DNA from: Dehalococcoidia bacterium UBA1151
GTDB taxonomy: Bacteria; Chloroflexota; Dehalococcoidia; Lucifugimonadales; Lucifugimonadaceae
Direction: 5' to 3'
DNA: 21,707 nucleotides
Assembly: GCA_002311865.1 (NCBI GenBank)
Contig: DBZV01000049.1
Coordinates: 26,726 to 48,432 of the forward strand
A program made the translations under genes and the position numbers. Shown here in pieces: positions 6,378 through 14,972 of the stretch. The notes beneath the pieces are model-generated. The model was not told the origin of the DNA. It did no database searches and saw only the letters and a program-made list of their open reading frames with translations. Numbering within the stretch: position 1 is the stretch's first letter; each line of letters opens with the position of its first letter.

Positions 6378-9271
6378 CAACCGCGGTGCAGTCGGATTCG
6401 GCACAGCTTCAACACGAACTGAGCAGTGCCGTGGATGGTGAGGTTCGGTTCGATCCGTATTCCAGAGCGCTCTACTCGACCGACGCGTCGATCTATCAGA
6501 TAGAGCCGGTTGGAGTTGTCATCCCCAGCCACGCCGCAGATGTTCAAGCAGTGATCGAAACCTGTAATCGCAACGGCGTCGCGGTTCTCCCACGAGGCGG
6601 AGGTACCGGGCTAAGCGGCCAGACCGTGAATCACGCCGTGGTAATCGATTTTTCCAAATATATGCACGAGATTCTGGAGATCAATCCAGAAGAACACTGG
6701 GTTCGGACGCAGCCCGGTATCACCCTGGATGAGTTGAATCGACAGATTCGATCGCATGGCCTCATGTTCACGCCTGACCCCAGCACCTCCAGCCGCGCGA
6801 ACGTTGGGGGGGCCATGGGCAACAACTCATGCGGTTCGCACTCCATCATCTACGGAAAAACGGTTGACCACGTTCTGGAGATGGACGTGACACTCTCCGA
6901 CGGATTACAAACGGTCTTCAAGAACGTTGAAGGAGGAGCGTTGGAGGCAAAGCTCGCACTTAGCGGACTGGAAGGCGAGATCTACCGCGGAGTGAGAGAT
7001 ATATCTGCCCGCTCGGCGGACCTGGTCGAAGCGCGATTCCCCAAAATCCTGCGACGAGTTGGCGGCTACAACATTGATCGCACCAATAGTGGCACAGCAA
7101 TCAATCTTTCCGAACTCATGGTGGGGTCTGAGGGAACTCTTGCGGCGTTCACAGCCGCCAAGCTCAATCTGGTGCCAATCCCAAAGCACAAGGTCATGGG
7201 GGTTATCCATTTCAACGGCCTGATCGAGGCAATGGAAGCAACCGTCGCGACATTGAACGACTCACCTGCCGCGGTTGAACACATTGGCTCCATGATCATC
7301 AATCAGGCGCGCCAGTCCCTGGGATTTGCTCGCTCGCTAGACTTCCTGCAAGGTGATCCATCGGACATTCTGGTTGTTGAGTTCAGCGGAGATGATGAGG
7401 ACGAGGCAAAGTCCAAACTGGATCACCTTGAAGCCCGTCTGCAACGAGAAAAGCTGGGCTTCGCATTCACCAAGCTCTACGATAGGACCGCGCAGGCGCG
7501 CGTACTTGCGATGCGACAGGCAGGGCTGGGCCTAATGATGAATGTCCCCGGCGATTCAAAGCCGCTGCCATTTGTTGAAGACACGGCCGTATCGCCCGAA
7601 CGCCTGCCGGAATACGTAGCCAGATTTGATGAGGTGGTCAAAAAGCATGGGACGGAAGCCGGATACTACGGCCACGCCAGCGTTGGCTGCCTCCACGTCC
7701 GCCCGCTGATAAACATAAAAACCTCCGACGGTGTTCAGAAGCTGCACGACATCGCGTCTGACATCGCGGATCTCGTCAAAGAGTTCGAAGGTTCCATGAC
7801 CGGTGAACACGGTGATGGCATAGTTCGCGGCTACTGGACCGAGAAAATGTTTGGCCCGGAACTAACCGAATCATTCCGAGATGTGAAACGAACATTCGAC
7901 CCCAAAGGAATCCTGAATCCGGGGAAGATATTCGACACACCCGACATCAAGGAAAATCTCAGGTTTGGCCCTGAGTATAAGGTCGAGACTATAGAGACTC
8001 GACTCGATTTCACTGAGGAAGAGGGCTTCGCCGCCGCCATTGAAAAGTGCAACGGTGTGGGCGCATGCCGGAAGCTCAACGCTGGCGCAATGTGCCCGTC
8101 GTACATGGCGACACACGAAGAGGAGCACACCACGCGCGGCCGCGCCAACGCGCTTCGCGCGGCTATGTCCGGAAAGCTCCCGGTGAAGTCGTTTGCGAAC
8201 GACCAACTGAAGCAAATACTCGATCTCTGCATCGAGTGCAAATCTTGCAAATCCGAGTGTCCATCAAACGTGGACATGGCGAAGATCAAGTACGAATTTA
8301 TGTATCAGTACTACAAGAGCCATAGGGTTCCTTTGCGTTCCCGACTTGTGGGCGATATCCATCGTCTTAACGCGCTGGCGGCTCCAATAGCCCCGCTGGT
8401 CAACGCCGTCAATCGAGCTGCACCAACGCGTTGGCTACTTGAAAAGACGATCAAGATCAGCGCTGAGCGCCCAATGCCGCTAATCGTCAGGAACACGTTT
8501 CAGAAGTGGTTTCGGAAGCACCGGCCAAATACAACGGGATCACGCGGAGAGGTGATCCTATTTCATGACACGTTCATGAACTTCAACCATCCCAGCGTCG
8601 GCATTGCGGCCACGCATCTGCTGGAAGCGCTGGGATACTCCGTCACCATCCTCAAGGCTCGAAAGTGCTGCAGCAGACCACTGATCACAAAAGGCCTGCT
8701 GGATCAGGCGGGCGAGAACACGCGCCACAATGTGGACTTGATGCATCCCTATGTTGAGCGCGGCGTGAAGATCGTTGGCTGCGAGGCCAGCTGTGTCTCC
8801 GCAATGACAGACGATTGGCCAGCGCTTCTGGGCAACGATCCAAAGGCAAAGGCTGTAGCAGCCACAGTGACTACGGTTGAGGAGCTAATCGTCGAAGCAC
8901 AGAACGACGGCGGACAGCAGATCGACTGGTCCAATGCCGGGAAAGAAGTTCAGTTCTTCGGCCACTGCCACCAACGCGCGTTGAGCGGAACGTCGGAGTC
9001 AGTAGCTGCGCTCAATCTGCCCCCGAACTTCCACACAAGTGAGATATCAGCAGGCTGCTGCGGCATGGCCGGCTCGTTTGGGTACGAGTCGGAACACATC
9101 GATATTGCGATTCAAATGGGAGAAGACCGGCTCTTTCCCGCTGTGCGCGCGGCAGCATCAAACGTTGAGGTTGCGACCACTGGAATTAGCTGCCGCGAGC
9201 AGATTGGTTTCAACACGCCAAAGACCTCACGCCATATCGTGGAAATCCTTGCCGATGCCCTGCCGGACTGA
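6374..9271 (+). CDS. FAD-linked / 4Fe-4S 2-hydroxyacid dehydrogenase (YdiJ-like)
   Basis: Large fused flavin/iron-sulfur dehydrogenase, 965 residues, probably oxidising a D-2-hydroxyacid (lactate, glycolate or 2-hydroxyglutarate type) and passing electrons to the membrane pool. The FAD-binding PCMH domain (about 40-270) contains PRGGGTGLSG (73-82), TPDPSTSSRANVGGAMGNNS (133-152) and VGSEGTLA. The FAD-oxidase C domain follows to about 540, with the GEHGDGIVRG motif. A ferredoxin-like module has CysxxGxCR starting at C559 and C574P, then C619, C622, C625 and C629P. Two CCG domains follow, with C765-C766, C803, C807, C865 and C895-C896. The same domain order is found in E. coli YdiJ. Start is GTG overlapping the antiporter stop by GTGA, so the two are coupled. 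Substrate is inferred only to class. Confidence 0.92.
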   Translation: MTTAVQSDSAQLQHELSSAVDGEVRFDPYSRALYSTDASIYQIEPVGVVIPSHAADVQAVIETCNRNGVAVLPRGGGTGLSGQTVNHAVVIDFSKYMHEILEINPEEHWVRTQPGITLDELNRQIRSHGLMFTPDPSTSSRANVGGAMGNNSCGSHSIIYGKTVDHVLEMDVTLSDGLQTVFKNVEGGALEAKLALSGLEGEIYRGVRDISARSADLVEARFPKILRRVGGYNIDRTNSGTAINLSELMVGSEGTLAAFTAAKLNLVPIPKHKVMGVIHFNGLIEAMEATVATLNDSPAAVEHIGSMIINQARQSLGFARSLDFLQGDPSDILVVEFSGDDEDEAKSKLDHLEARLQREKLGFAFTKLYDRTAQARVLAMRQAGLGLMMNVPGDSKPLPFVEDTAVSPERLPEYVARFDEVVKKHGTEAGYYGHASVGCLHVRPLINIKTSDGVQKLHDIASDIADLVKEFEGSMTGEHGDGIVRGYWTEKMFGPELTESFRDVKRTFDPKGILNPGKIFDTPDIKENLRFGPEYKVETIETRLDFTEEEGFAAAIEKCNGVGACRKLNAGAMCPSYMATHEEEHTTRGRANALRAAMSGKLPVKSFANDQLKQILDLCIECKSCKSECPSNVDMAKIKYEFMYQYYKSHRVPLRSRLVGDIHRLNALAAPIAPLVNAVNRAAPTRWLLEKTIKISAERPMPLIVRNTFQKWFRKHRPNTTGSRGEVILFHDTFMNFNHPSVGIAATHLLEALGYSVTILKARKCCSRPLITKGLLDQAGENTRHNVDLMHPYVERGVKIVGCEASCVSAMTDDWPALLGNDPKAKAVAATVTTVEELIVEAQNDGGQQIDWSNAGKEVQFFGHCHQRALSGTSESVAALNLPPNFHTSEISAGCCGMAGSFGYESEHIDIAIQMGEDRLFPAVRAAASNVEVATTGISCREQIGFNTPKTSRHIVEILADALPD

Positions 9272-9272
9272 G

Positions 9273-10151
9273 CTAGGATCCTAGCCGGGATATCGCGATG
9301 CCCTGCTCACCGGCAACGCCGTAGAGCAGATAGATATCATCCCCGTCCTCGAACACACACGGATCGCGAAGCTGGTTAACCGGGGACTCGATGGGTCCGC
9401 GCGCTGATGGGACCAACGGCTCATTGGCACCCTCCCAGTCATGCACCGGGCGCAACAACTCCCGTTTATTGCGAACCTCCCAGTCCATCCAGTCGCCGCT
9501 CAGGTCGATCTCACCGACCATGATCGACTCTGGAGTTTCGCCCACCATCGTGTAGAAAAGATGCAGCGTGATCCCTCGGATCAAAATCGCGACGTGTCGA
9601 GCGTTGCTCGGAAATATCGTTGGCCCTTGCACCAGCCCTGAGAGTCGATCTTGCGAGCGGTAGACTCTTCCCGGCATACCGATTGCATACCAGTAGCCGT
9701 CATGGTCAAACACCCTGAAGTACGGTGCCCCCAGAATCTCTGGCGCCGCCGTGAACCGAATCCCATCGTCTGAGACAGCCACGCGCGTTGCCTGCGTTCC
9801 ATCATTCTCTTGAACCCGCCCGTGGTAGTACATGACAAACCGACTGTTGGCGTGATCCAGATGGACATCGGGCGAGGCGATGTGATGCACAAAGTATGAG
9901 TCCGCCACGTCCAACACTCCCGGCTTGACCGTTATGTACGGCCCTTCCGGAAAATCGGCAAAAGCCAGCCGAATGTAAGTTCCGCGATGGTGCCCGAAGT
10001 ACATGTAGTAGTGGCCCAGAGGATTCTCCACCCAGCTAGGCACCTTGATCAGCGACGGCCCATTGATGTTATCGCCCATCCGATCATCCATGTGCGGAAC
10101 AATGATCGGATTGTCGGGCAATCTCTGAAGACTTATTTCACCCTGCGGCAT
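9273..10151 (-). CDS. GH43/GH32-like five-bladed beta-propeller glycosidase-type protein
   Basis: Probable carbohydrate-active protein of 292 residues, short for a full glycosidase and consistent with a single five-bladed propeller. Features of that fold are the N-terminal DNPIIVPHMDDRMGDNINGP, HYYMYFGHHRGTYIRLAFA, SPDVHLDHANSRFVMYYHGR, ATRVAVSDDGIRF and the final blade RDPCVFEDGDDIYLLYGVAG. Acidic residues suitable for catalysis lie in the HMDD, SPDVH and RDPC motifs, but I cannot assign them with certainty. There is no signal peptide, so it should act in the cytoplasm. The ATG at 10151 has AAGGA (10158-10162) with 6-base spacing. It follows the enolase-family gene by 27 bases and its stop lies one base from the convergent oxidase stop. 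Context suggests processing of a sugar or sugar acid. Confidence 0.72.
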   Translation of the reverse strand: MPQGEISLQRLPDNPIIVPHMDDRMGDNINGPSLIKVPSWVENPLGHYYMYFGHHRGTYIRLAFADFPEGPYITVKPGVLDVADSYFVHHIASPDVHLDHANSRFVMYYHGRVQENDGTQATRVAVSDDGIRFTAAPEILGAPYFRVFDHDGYWYAIGMPGRVYRSQDRLSGLVQGPTIFPSNARHVAILIRGITLHLFYTMVGETPESIMVGEIDLSGDWMDWEVRNKRELLRPVHDWEGANEPLVPSARGPIESPVNQLRDPCVFEDGDDIYLLYGVAGEQGIAISRLGS

Positions 10152-10178
10152 TTCGAATCCTTGTGAATACTGGGTTGC

Positions 10179-11351
10179 CTACGACCACATGGTTTGCTGC
10201 TTGGAACCCCACGCGCTTCGACCAGCTTTCACGTAGCCCTCAGGTGGGTGAATTTCCACCGGCGGATTCGCGCGCAATGCATCCTCATCCATATCCAGCC
10301 CAATCCCAGGCCCAGTTGGGAGATCAAAGTAGCCATCGACTTGTTTCGGGAATTCACCCACAACAATCTGGTCAAACCAAGGATGATGGCCACCCTCCTG
10401 GATCATGAAGTTGGGCGTACAGGCGTCAAGCTGGAGTGCGGCCATCGTGTTGATCGGCCCGTACGGATTGTGAGGCTGGATTCCAACGTAGTACGCCTCT
10501 GCCATTGCAGCGATCTTCTTCAGCTCTGAAATTCCGCCGGCATGGCAGATGTCGGGCTGTATCAGGCCCACAACCTGCTTCTCCAGCAGCTCTACAAATC
10601 CCCATTTGGTGTAAAGGCGCTCGCCGGTGGCAAGCGGAATCGATACTGCGGCCGCTACCTGCGCCATTGCGTCGATATTCTGCGGCGGCACTGGCTCTTC
10701 GTACACATACGGACGTAGCTCTTCGAGGGCGTTGCCAATCCGAATTGCCGACGTCGGGCTAAGTCGACCGTGACACTCCACCAACAATTCCACGTCATCA
10801 CCCACGGCCTCACGCACCGCCGTGACGATAGCGATTGCGTCACGTTCAGCCTCGGCGCCAATGAAGATTCCCGTATGCCTGAAGGGATCACCTTTGAGCG
10901 CGGTAAGCCCGGTACTGACCTCCTGCAACGCATGGTCAACCGCCAGGTCCGGAGTATCGCCATCGAATCGGCCGTAGGTCCAGATCTTCTCACGCATCGG
11001 GCCGCCCAGCAGTTCATACACTGGCACACCAAGCGCCTTGCCTTTGATATCCCAGAGCGCGATCTCAATGCCACTGATTGCCGCCATCTGAATCACTCCG
11101 CCACGAACGTTGTGATACAGGTGATACAGCTCCTGCCAGTGCTCCTCAATGCGACCGGGATCCTTGCCAATCAGCGTCGCGCCCATCTCGTCGACCATAT
11201 TGGCGACCGTAACCGGACCGCAAGTAGACTCGCCCCAACCAGTGATGCCCTCATCGGTCTCCACCTTCACATATACGTAGTTCCGCCGGGCTCCCCGTAG
11301 CTCTCCTCCTACAGACGCGCTGACGATTGCTTCAACGTTGGTGATCTTCAC
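10179..11351 (-). CDS. Enolase-superfamily sugar-acid dehydratase (galactonate dehydratase-like)
   Basis: Cytoplasmic Mg2+-dependent enzyme of the mandelate racemase/muconate lactonizing family, 390 residues, probably dehydrating an aldonic acid to a 2-keto-3-deoxy acid. The N-terminal capping domain ends near 125. In the barrel the metal ligands are E192 (VECHGR), E218 (YEEPV) and E244 (TGERLY). Histidines H194 and H294 (QPHNPYGP) occupy the positions of the catalytic pair of D-galactonate dehydratase, and D267 lies in QPDICHAGG. The KxK motif of mandelate racemase is absent. The first metal ligand is Glu where DgoD has Asp. GTG start with GGAGA (11359-11363), 7-base spacing. It lies between an MFS gene (72 bases) and the GH43-like gene (27 bases). 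Exact substrate unknown. Confidence 0.9.
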   Translation of the reverse strand: MKITNVEAIVSASVGGELRGARRNYVYVKVETDEGITGWGESTCGPVTVANMVDEMGATLIGKDPGRIEEHWQELYHLYHNVRGGVIQMAAISGIEIALWDIKGKALGVPVYELLGGPMREKIWTYGRFDGDTPDLAVDHALQEVSTGLTALKGDPFRHTGIFIGAEAERDAIAIVTAVREAVGDDVELLVECHGRLSPTSAIRIGNALEELRPYVYEEPVPPQNIDAMAQVAAAVSIPLATGERLYTKWGFVELLEKQVVGLIQPDICHAGGISELKKIAAMAEAYYVGIQPHNPYGPINTMAALQLDACTPNFMIQEGGHHPWFDQIVVGEFPKQVDGYFDLPTGPGIGLDMDEDALRANPPVEIHPPEGYVKAGRSAWGSKQQTMWS

Positions 11352-11423
11352 GGTATTATCTCCGGCTAATGGTTTGTGGGAGCATACACCGAGAACAGCG
11401 CCTCCATGAACCTCAGTGAAGGA

Positions 11424-12704
11424 CTACGACTCGATTGAATCGGTTTGCGAGCTGATGCTCATTCGCCGCAGTTGCGGCCCCACCAGAGCGACGATGACCA
11501 CCAGCACCAGTCCCACCGCGGCCATACCTGCGACTGCGGAACCGGGCGAGAAAACTTCCGCGAGCAATCCCGCGGTGAACCCACCAATCGCTCCACCACC
11601 CCACGTCATCTGCTGCACGCCCAGGAGACGTGCCCTGGACTCTTGCGGCACCGCCTCAATGATCACCCGGGATTGCAGAACGCCAATTAGCGACGCAAAG
11701 GCACCTATTACTACCAGCAGGAGCAGCGTTGTCGGCAAATTAGAAGAAAGTGCGAGCGGAATCGCCACCACGTGAACTGAAATCATCCCCACAAGGAACC
11801 ACCGACCAGCTTTCACCAGCCGATACCCGATTGAGGCAAGTAGCAGCACCCCAATCGCCTCACCAACCGGCATGGCCCCCTGCAATGCGCCCAACAGCCC
11901 GGAACCCCCGCTGAACACATCCGTGGTGAAGATTGGCGCCAGTGAGATGTAATTGAAGGCCAGCACCTCCCCAATGAAACCAACCGCCAGGAGCGTCCTC
12001 AGCGTAGGATTCTGCCAGGCGTAGACTAGGCCGTCTCGGAACACCTCAAAGGTACCCATTGACCAGCTTGATTTTGGCTGCTTCGGCAGCGCTTCGTTAC
12101 CAGCATCGCTCTGAGATGCGATAGACGGAACGATAATTGCAGCCAGCAGGAAGGCTGCGGCAATACCAAACAGCACATATTCCGCTGATACCGCTATTAG
12201 GATCGCGCCAGTCAAAAATGGCGCAGTGAGAAATCCAACGGTAATACCCAGCTCCTCCATGGATATGGCGCTGGTGAGATCCTTCTTCGGCACCACATCG
12301 GCCACCAGGGCGCGGCGGGCGGGCACGGTTCCGCCGGACACGGTTGCACTTACAACATTCAAGGTGAGAAGTGCCCACACCGCTCCCGGCTCAATCAATA
12401 AAGCTATCGCGAGCAGGATGGAAAACAGTGATCGGCATACCATGCCCCAGCGCAGGATAAGTGCTCTCCCAAAGAGATCTGCAGCCGCACCACCCAGCGG
12501 TCCTGCGAATATCTGAGGCGCAAGAAACGTGGTGATCACAAGAGACACCAGCACCGGCGAGCCGGTCTCCTCCACGATTACCCAGCCCAGCGCCGTGAAG
12601 ATTGCTCCCTGCGCAAATGTACCTAGGAAGGTGATGACAAAGAGGCGCCTAAATGCGGGTGTGTCGAACGCCGATAGGGCCGGGATGCGGCTCGTCAGCG
12701 ACAT
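11424..12704 (-). CDS. MFS transporter (MFS_3/DHA3-like)
   Basis: Twelve-helix inner-membrane secondary transporter, 426 residues. It shows the major facilitator pattern: a first helix FLGTFAQGAIFTALGWVIVEE, the loop 2-3 motif GPLGGAAADLFGRALIL (a form of G-x3-D-R-x-G-R), and a second half starting after the loop SDAGNEALPKQPKSSW at about 200-215. Such DHA3-type carriers are often drug or siderophore exporters, but here the downstream enolase and GH43-like genes suggest uptake or export of a sugar-type compound. ATG at 12704, only 13 bases after the end of the broken kinase gene. Direction of transport and substrate cannot be read from sequence. Confidence 0.85.
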   Translation of the reverse strand: MSLTSRIPALSAFDTPAFRRLFVITFLGTFAQGAIFTALGWVIVEETGSPVLVSLVITTFLAPQIFAGPLGGAAADLFGRALILRWGMVCRSLFSILLAIALLIEPGAVWALLTLNVVSATVSGGTVPARRALVADVVPKKDLTSAISMEELGITVGFLTAPFLTGAILIAVSAEYVLFGIAAAFLLAAIIVPSIASQSDAGNEALPKQPKSSWSMGTFEVFRDGLVYAWQNPTLRTLLAVGFIGEVLAFNYISLAPIFTTDVFSGGSGLLGALQGAMPVGEAIGVLLLASIGYRLVKAGRWFLVGMISVHVVAIPLALSSNLPTTLLLLVVIGAFASLIGVLQSRVIIEAVPQESRARLLGVQQMTWGGGAIGGFTAGLLAEVFSPGSAVAGMAAVGLVLVVIVALVGPQLRRMSISSQTDSIES

Positions 12705-12717
12705 GCGTCTAAGCCGG

Positions 12718-13627
12718 TCAACCTGTAACCGTGCGAATGCGTTCGATCAGCGTACGACTCAGTTCAACGAACTGGGCGTCGTTGTGATCGGTCGCCCATG
12801 AGATGCTTGCGATAGACGCAACCAGGCTGATCGCGTTGAGTTGTAGTCTCTCGTCTTCAGACGGTTCGCGACCGTAGCCTTCAAAGTACGCCTCGCGCAG
12901 GTGCGGCTCCCTTAGGAAATGGTCGTACTCCATGCGCCAGACGTCCTGAACCCATAGATCCCAGCGCGCGCTCCCAATCGATTACTCCGAGCCCCGTATC
13001 TTCTTCACCTCGCTGAACTAGCCAGTTCCTAGGCGAGAAATCCATGTGACACGGCACACGTTGACCTCCCTTGACCGAGCAAGCCTCGTCGATCAACTCA
13101 CGAGCCCACGCGGCAGTCTGATCATCCACGGAACTCTCCGAGACACCTAGGTAGTGCTCCATGCGGTCGCGCAGATGCTCACTGATATCGAGACCTTCTG
13201 GATCAGGCAATGCGGCATCATGAAGTTTGCGGATAAACCGGCCTGCCATCGCGAACATACGGGTGCATTCGTCCGACGATACCGGCGTCGAATCGAGTAA
13301 TTCGCCTTCAACTTCACTCATCAGCATCACCGCCAACTCATCATCTTTCGCTATGAGACTCGGCGATTGCCACCATGTCTGTGGGCCGAGCGCCGAGACG
13401 AACAGCTCAAGGCCAAGCAACTCGCGCTCGTACAGCTGAGGGAGTTCGTGGTGCTTCAACCACGCACGTGACCCATCTCCCGCCGTCAATCGCCAGACAA
13501 TGGAGGGACGGCCAAAATCACGCGAGTGGTTTTCGATCTTGAGTGCAGATCCCAGTTCGCTATGAGAGAAATCTAAGAAACGTTCATTTGCAGGGTGATC
13601 GGGACTATGAACCTGGGGCTCGCTCAC
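12718..13627 (-). pseudogene. Aminoglycoside phosphotransferase-fold kinase, frameshifted
   Basis: APH/choline-kinase-fold small-molecule kinase whose frame is broken near its end. The N-terminal part (220 codons from the GTG at 13627) carries the Brenner motif HMDFSPRNWLV with H194, D196 and N201, and the metal-binding D217 in GVIDWERA. The frame then leaves the family pattern. The next frame, after an 8-base GC alternation at 12964-12971, gives RWDLWVQDVWRMEYDHFL and continues through GYGREPSEDERLQL to the TGA at 12718, which is the expected C-terminus. Restoring one GC dinucleotide would give ERARWDLW and one continuous protein of about 300 residues. The start overlaps the rsgA stop as GTGA. 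It may be a true pseudogene, a slippage-controlled gene or a sequence error. Substrate unknown; antibiotic resistance should not be assumed. Confidence 0.8.
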
Positions 13628-14655
13628 TCCCCCACCAGCCTCAGGTAACTGTCGTACCGGTTCACCGCGATGTCGCCTCGGTCCACCGCCGCCTTCACCC
13701 CGCAATCTGGCTCAGTATCGTGGTGGCAATCCCGGAATTTGCAGAGCTTTGCCGGTTCAGTGAATTCAGGGAAGTAGGCTGGCACCTGCTCCCGCTTGAT
13801 GTCCCATAGTCCCAGCGACCGGATTCCGGGCGTGTCGATTATCTGGGAGTCCGGGGACCACTCAATTAGCATGGAAGTAGTAGTCGTGTGACGCCCGCGC
13901 AGCTCCGTACCTACAGAGCCGGTGTACTGCATATCAGTGCCCGTAATGGCGTTCGCGATTGACGACTTTCCAACGCCACTGTGGCCCGTAAGTACAGCGG
14001 TTTTGGAGCTAATCCACTCCCTCAGCAGATCAATCCCCTCGCCAGTCTCTGCTGATATCGCGACCATCGGCACCCCGACTTTTCGAAAGATCGATAGCGC
14101 TTCATCATTGGGCGGTTCGAGGTCGATCTTGTTGATGCAAATCAGTGGCTCCACGCCTCCGTATTCACATACCACGAGGTAGCGATCGATTAGACGCGGT
14201 CTAAAGGGCGGGGAGATTGTAGACGCAACGATCACTGCGATGTCGACGTTTGCCGCGATGACATGCTCGTTCGAGCCTCGCGAAGCATCCCTTGATGAGT
14301 CGAATCGCAATCGGGCAACTCGAGTTTTTCTAGGATGTATGCGGACGATTTTCGCCAGGCCATCATTGACCTCAACGTCGACTCGATCGCCCGGTACAAC
14401 GCCTTCCGGATACTCCTCAGACTGAAGGTTCGCCGCGGAACCATCGCCAAGTCCGCCGTCGCGCCTGACCACTGCGGCCATGCCTTGGCTGGAGACAATT
14501 GTTCCCTGTCCTGCAGTAGCGTCTATTTCCCATGTCGATGCGTTCGGGTCTTCATTATTATTTGCGGTCTGGGCATGGGCACCCGCGTGATCGCGCCGCT
14601 CTCGTCTTCGACGTCGCTTGCGCGCGATCTCTTTTGGTGTGAGTTTCTTTGGCAA
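13624..14655 (-). CDS. rsgA: Ribosome small subunit-dependent GTPase A
   Basis: Circularly permuted GTPase acting in late 30S subunit maturation. From the TTG at 14655 it is 343 residues. A basic N-terminus (KKLTPKEIARKRRRRRERR) resembles the E. coli RsgA start. An OB-fold domain (about 48-115, GTIVSSQGMAAVV, PGDRVDVEV) follows. The permuted G motifs run G4 NKID (175-178), G5 SAETGEG (201-207), G1 GHSGVGKSS (224-232) and G3 DTPG (274-277). The C-terminal zinc site is C305, C310, H311 or H312, and C318. The frame is open to a GTG at 14727, giving 24 more residues; I prefer 14655 on similarity, but neither start has a strong ribosome site. The stop overlaps the kinase-like gene. The unusual structured leader upstream suggests post-transcriptional control. 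Confidence 0.93.
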   Translation of the reverse strand: MPKKLTPKEIARKRRRRRERRDHAGAHAQTANNNEDPNASTWEIDATAGQGTIVSSQGMAAVVRRDGGLGDGSAANLQSEEYPEGVVPGDRVDVEVNDGLAKIVRIHPRKTRVARLRFDSSRDASRGSNEHVIAANVDIAVIVASTISPPFRPRLIDRYLVVCEYGGVEPLICINKIDLEPPNDEALSIFRKVGVPMVAISAETGEGIDLLREWISSKTAVLTGHSGVGKSSIANAITGTDMQYTGSVGTELRGRHTTTTSMLIEWSPDSQIIDTPGIRSLGLWDIKREQVPAYFPEFTEPAKLCKFRDCHHDTEPDCGVKAAVDRGDIAVNRYDSYLRLVGE

Positions 14656-14734
14656 TCTGGTTCTTTCTAAATACGCAATCCGAGATGAATCGAACTTGCT
14701 GTGTGTGGACGTGTTATCTGAATACACATCCCCG

Positions 14735-14791
14735 CTGAACCAGGCGCGCTAAGCGCTGGATCGCTCCCCGAGGGGGTTAGCGATCGTTCAG
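14735..14791 (-). promoter_or_regulatory. Predicted three-way-junction RNA structure in the rsgA leader
   Basis: Plus-strand CTGAAC (14735-14740) pairs with GTTCAG (14786-14791). Between them lie two back-to-back arms. Arm one is CAG-CGC-loop-GCG-CTG (14741-14758, one bulged G). Arm two is GATCGCT (14759-14765) with AGCGATC (14779-14785), itself capped by CCC-CGAG-GGG. Both arms are perfect apart from the bulges. In minus-strand RNA the structure overlaps the end and stop codon of the 17-codon ORF and finishes a few bases before the earliest possible rsgA start. No T-tract follows, so translational rather than terminator-type control would fit. Base pairing is seen; folding and function are inferred. 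Confidence 0.55.
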
Positions 14792-14830
14792 GAGGAACGC
14801 GCCGAATAACACTGAGACAATGTGCACCAT
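14777..14830 (-). CDS. 17-residue leader peptide upstream of rsgA
   Basis: A short ORF MVHIVSVLFGAFLLNDR starts with ATG at 14830 and stops with TAA at 14779-14777. It has the best ribosome site in the window: AAGGAGG (14844-14838) with a 7-base spacer. The peptide is hydrophobic with a polar end. The stop codon lies inside arm two of the structure at 14735-14791, so a terminating ribosome would block its folding. A hairpin lies just upstream of the ribosome site. Its position after a promoter-like motif and before rsgA suits a regulatory leader ORF. It could also be a small membrane peptide. Not a member of any family I recognise. Confidence 0.5.
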   Translation of the reverse strand: MVHIVSVLFGAFLLNDR

Positions 14831-14848
14831 CTCGTTTCCTCCTTGATG

Positions 14849-14870
14849 AACACGGTTGATTCGCCGTGTT
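14849..14870 (-). repeat. Hairpin just upstream of the leader-peptide ribosome site
   Basis: AACACGG (14849-14855) and CCGTGTT (14864-14870) are perfect 7-base inverted repeats with an 8-base loop, ending 4 bases before AAGGAGG. It would form near the 5' end of the predicted rsgA transcript and could stabilise it or affect ribosome access. Confidence 0.5.
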
Positions 14871-14902
14871 TGCTAAGTTTCGCCGCTTGACGAACTCCAC
14901 GA

Positions 14903-14911
14903 AGAATAGCA
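14903..14911 (-). promoter_or_regulatory. Probable extended -10 promoter of the rsgA leader
   Basis: The minus strand reads TGCTATTCT (14911-14903), an extended -10 (TGn plus TATTCT, 5 of 6 matches). No convincing -35 is present, as is allowed with an extended -10. Transcription would begin near 14896, placing the hairpin, the short ORF and the three-way junction in one leader. The same nine bases occur upstream of the M1 aminopeptidase gene. Confidence 0.4.
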
Positions 14912-14972
14912 CGAAAACGCCCCGATGAATTGCTCCACTGTGGCGTGCCTGAGGGGATTCGTGAGGCGAGAT

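Noticed and set aside
10770..11300. 176-codon open frame on the plus strand
   Set aside because: Antisense to the enolase-family gene, whose motifs are intact; no protein-like features.
13625..13705. Longer N-terminus of the APH-fold kinase
   Set aside because: The added residues (Gly/Arg/Pro-rich) are shadow translation of the rsgA end; the GTGA overlap gives a better start at 13627.
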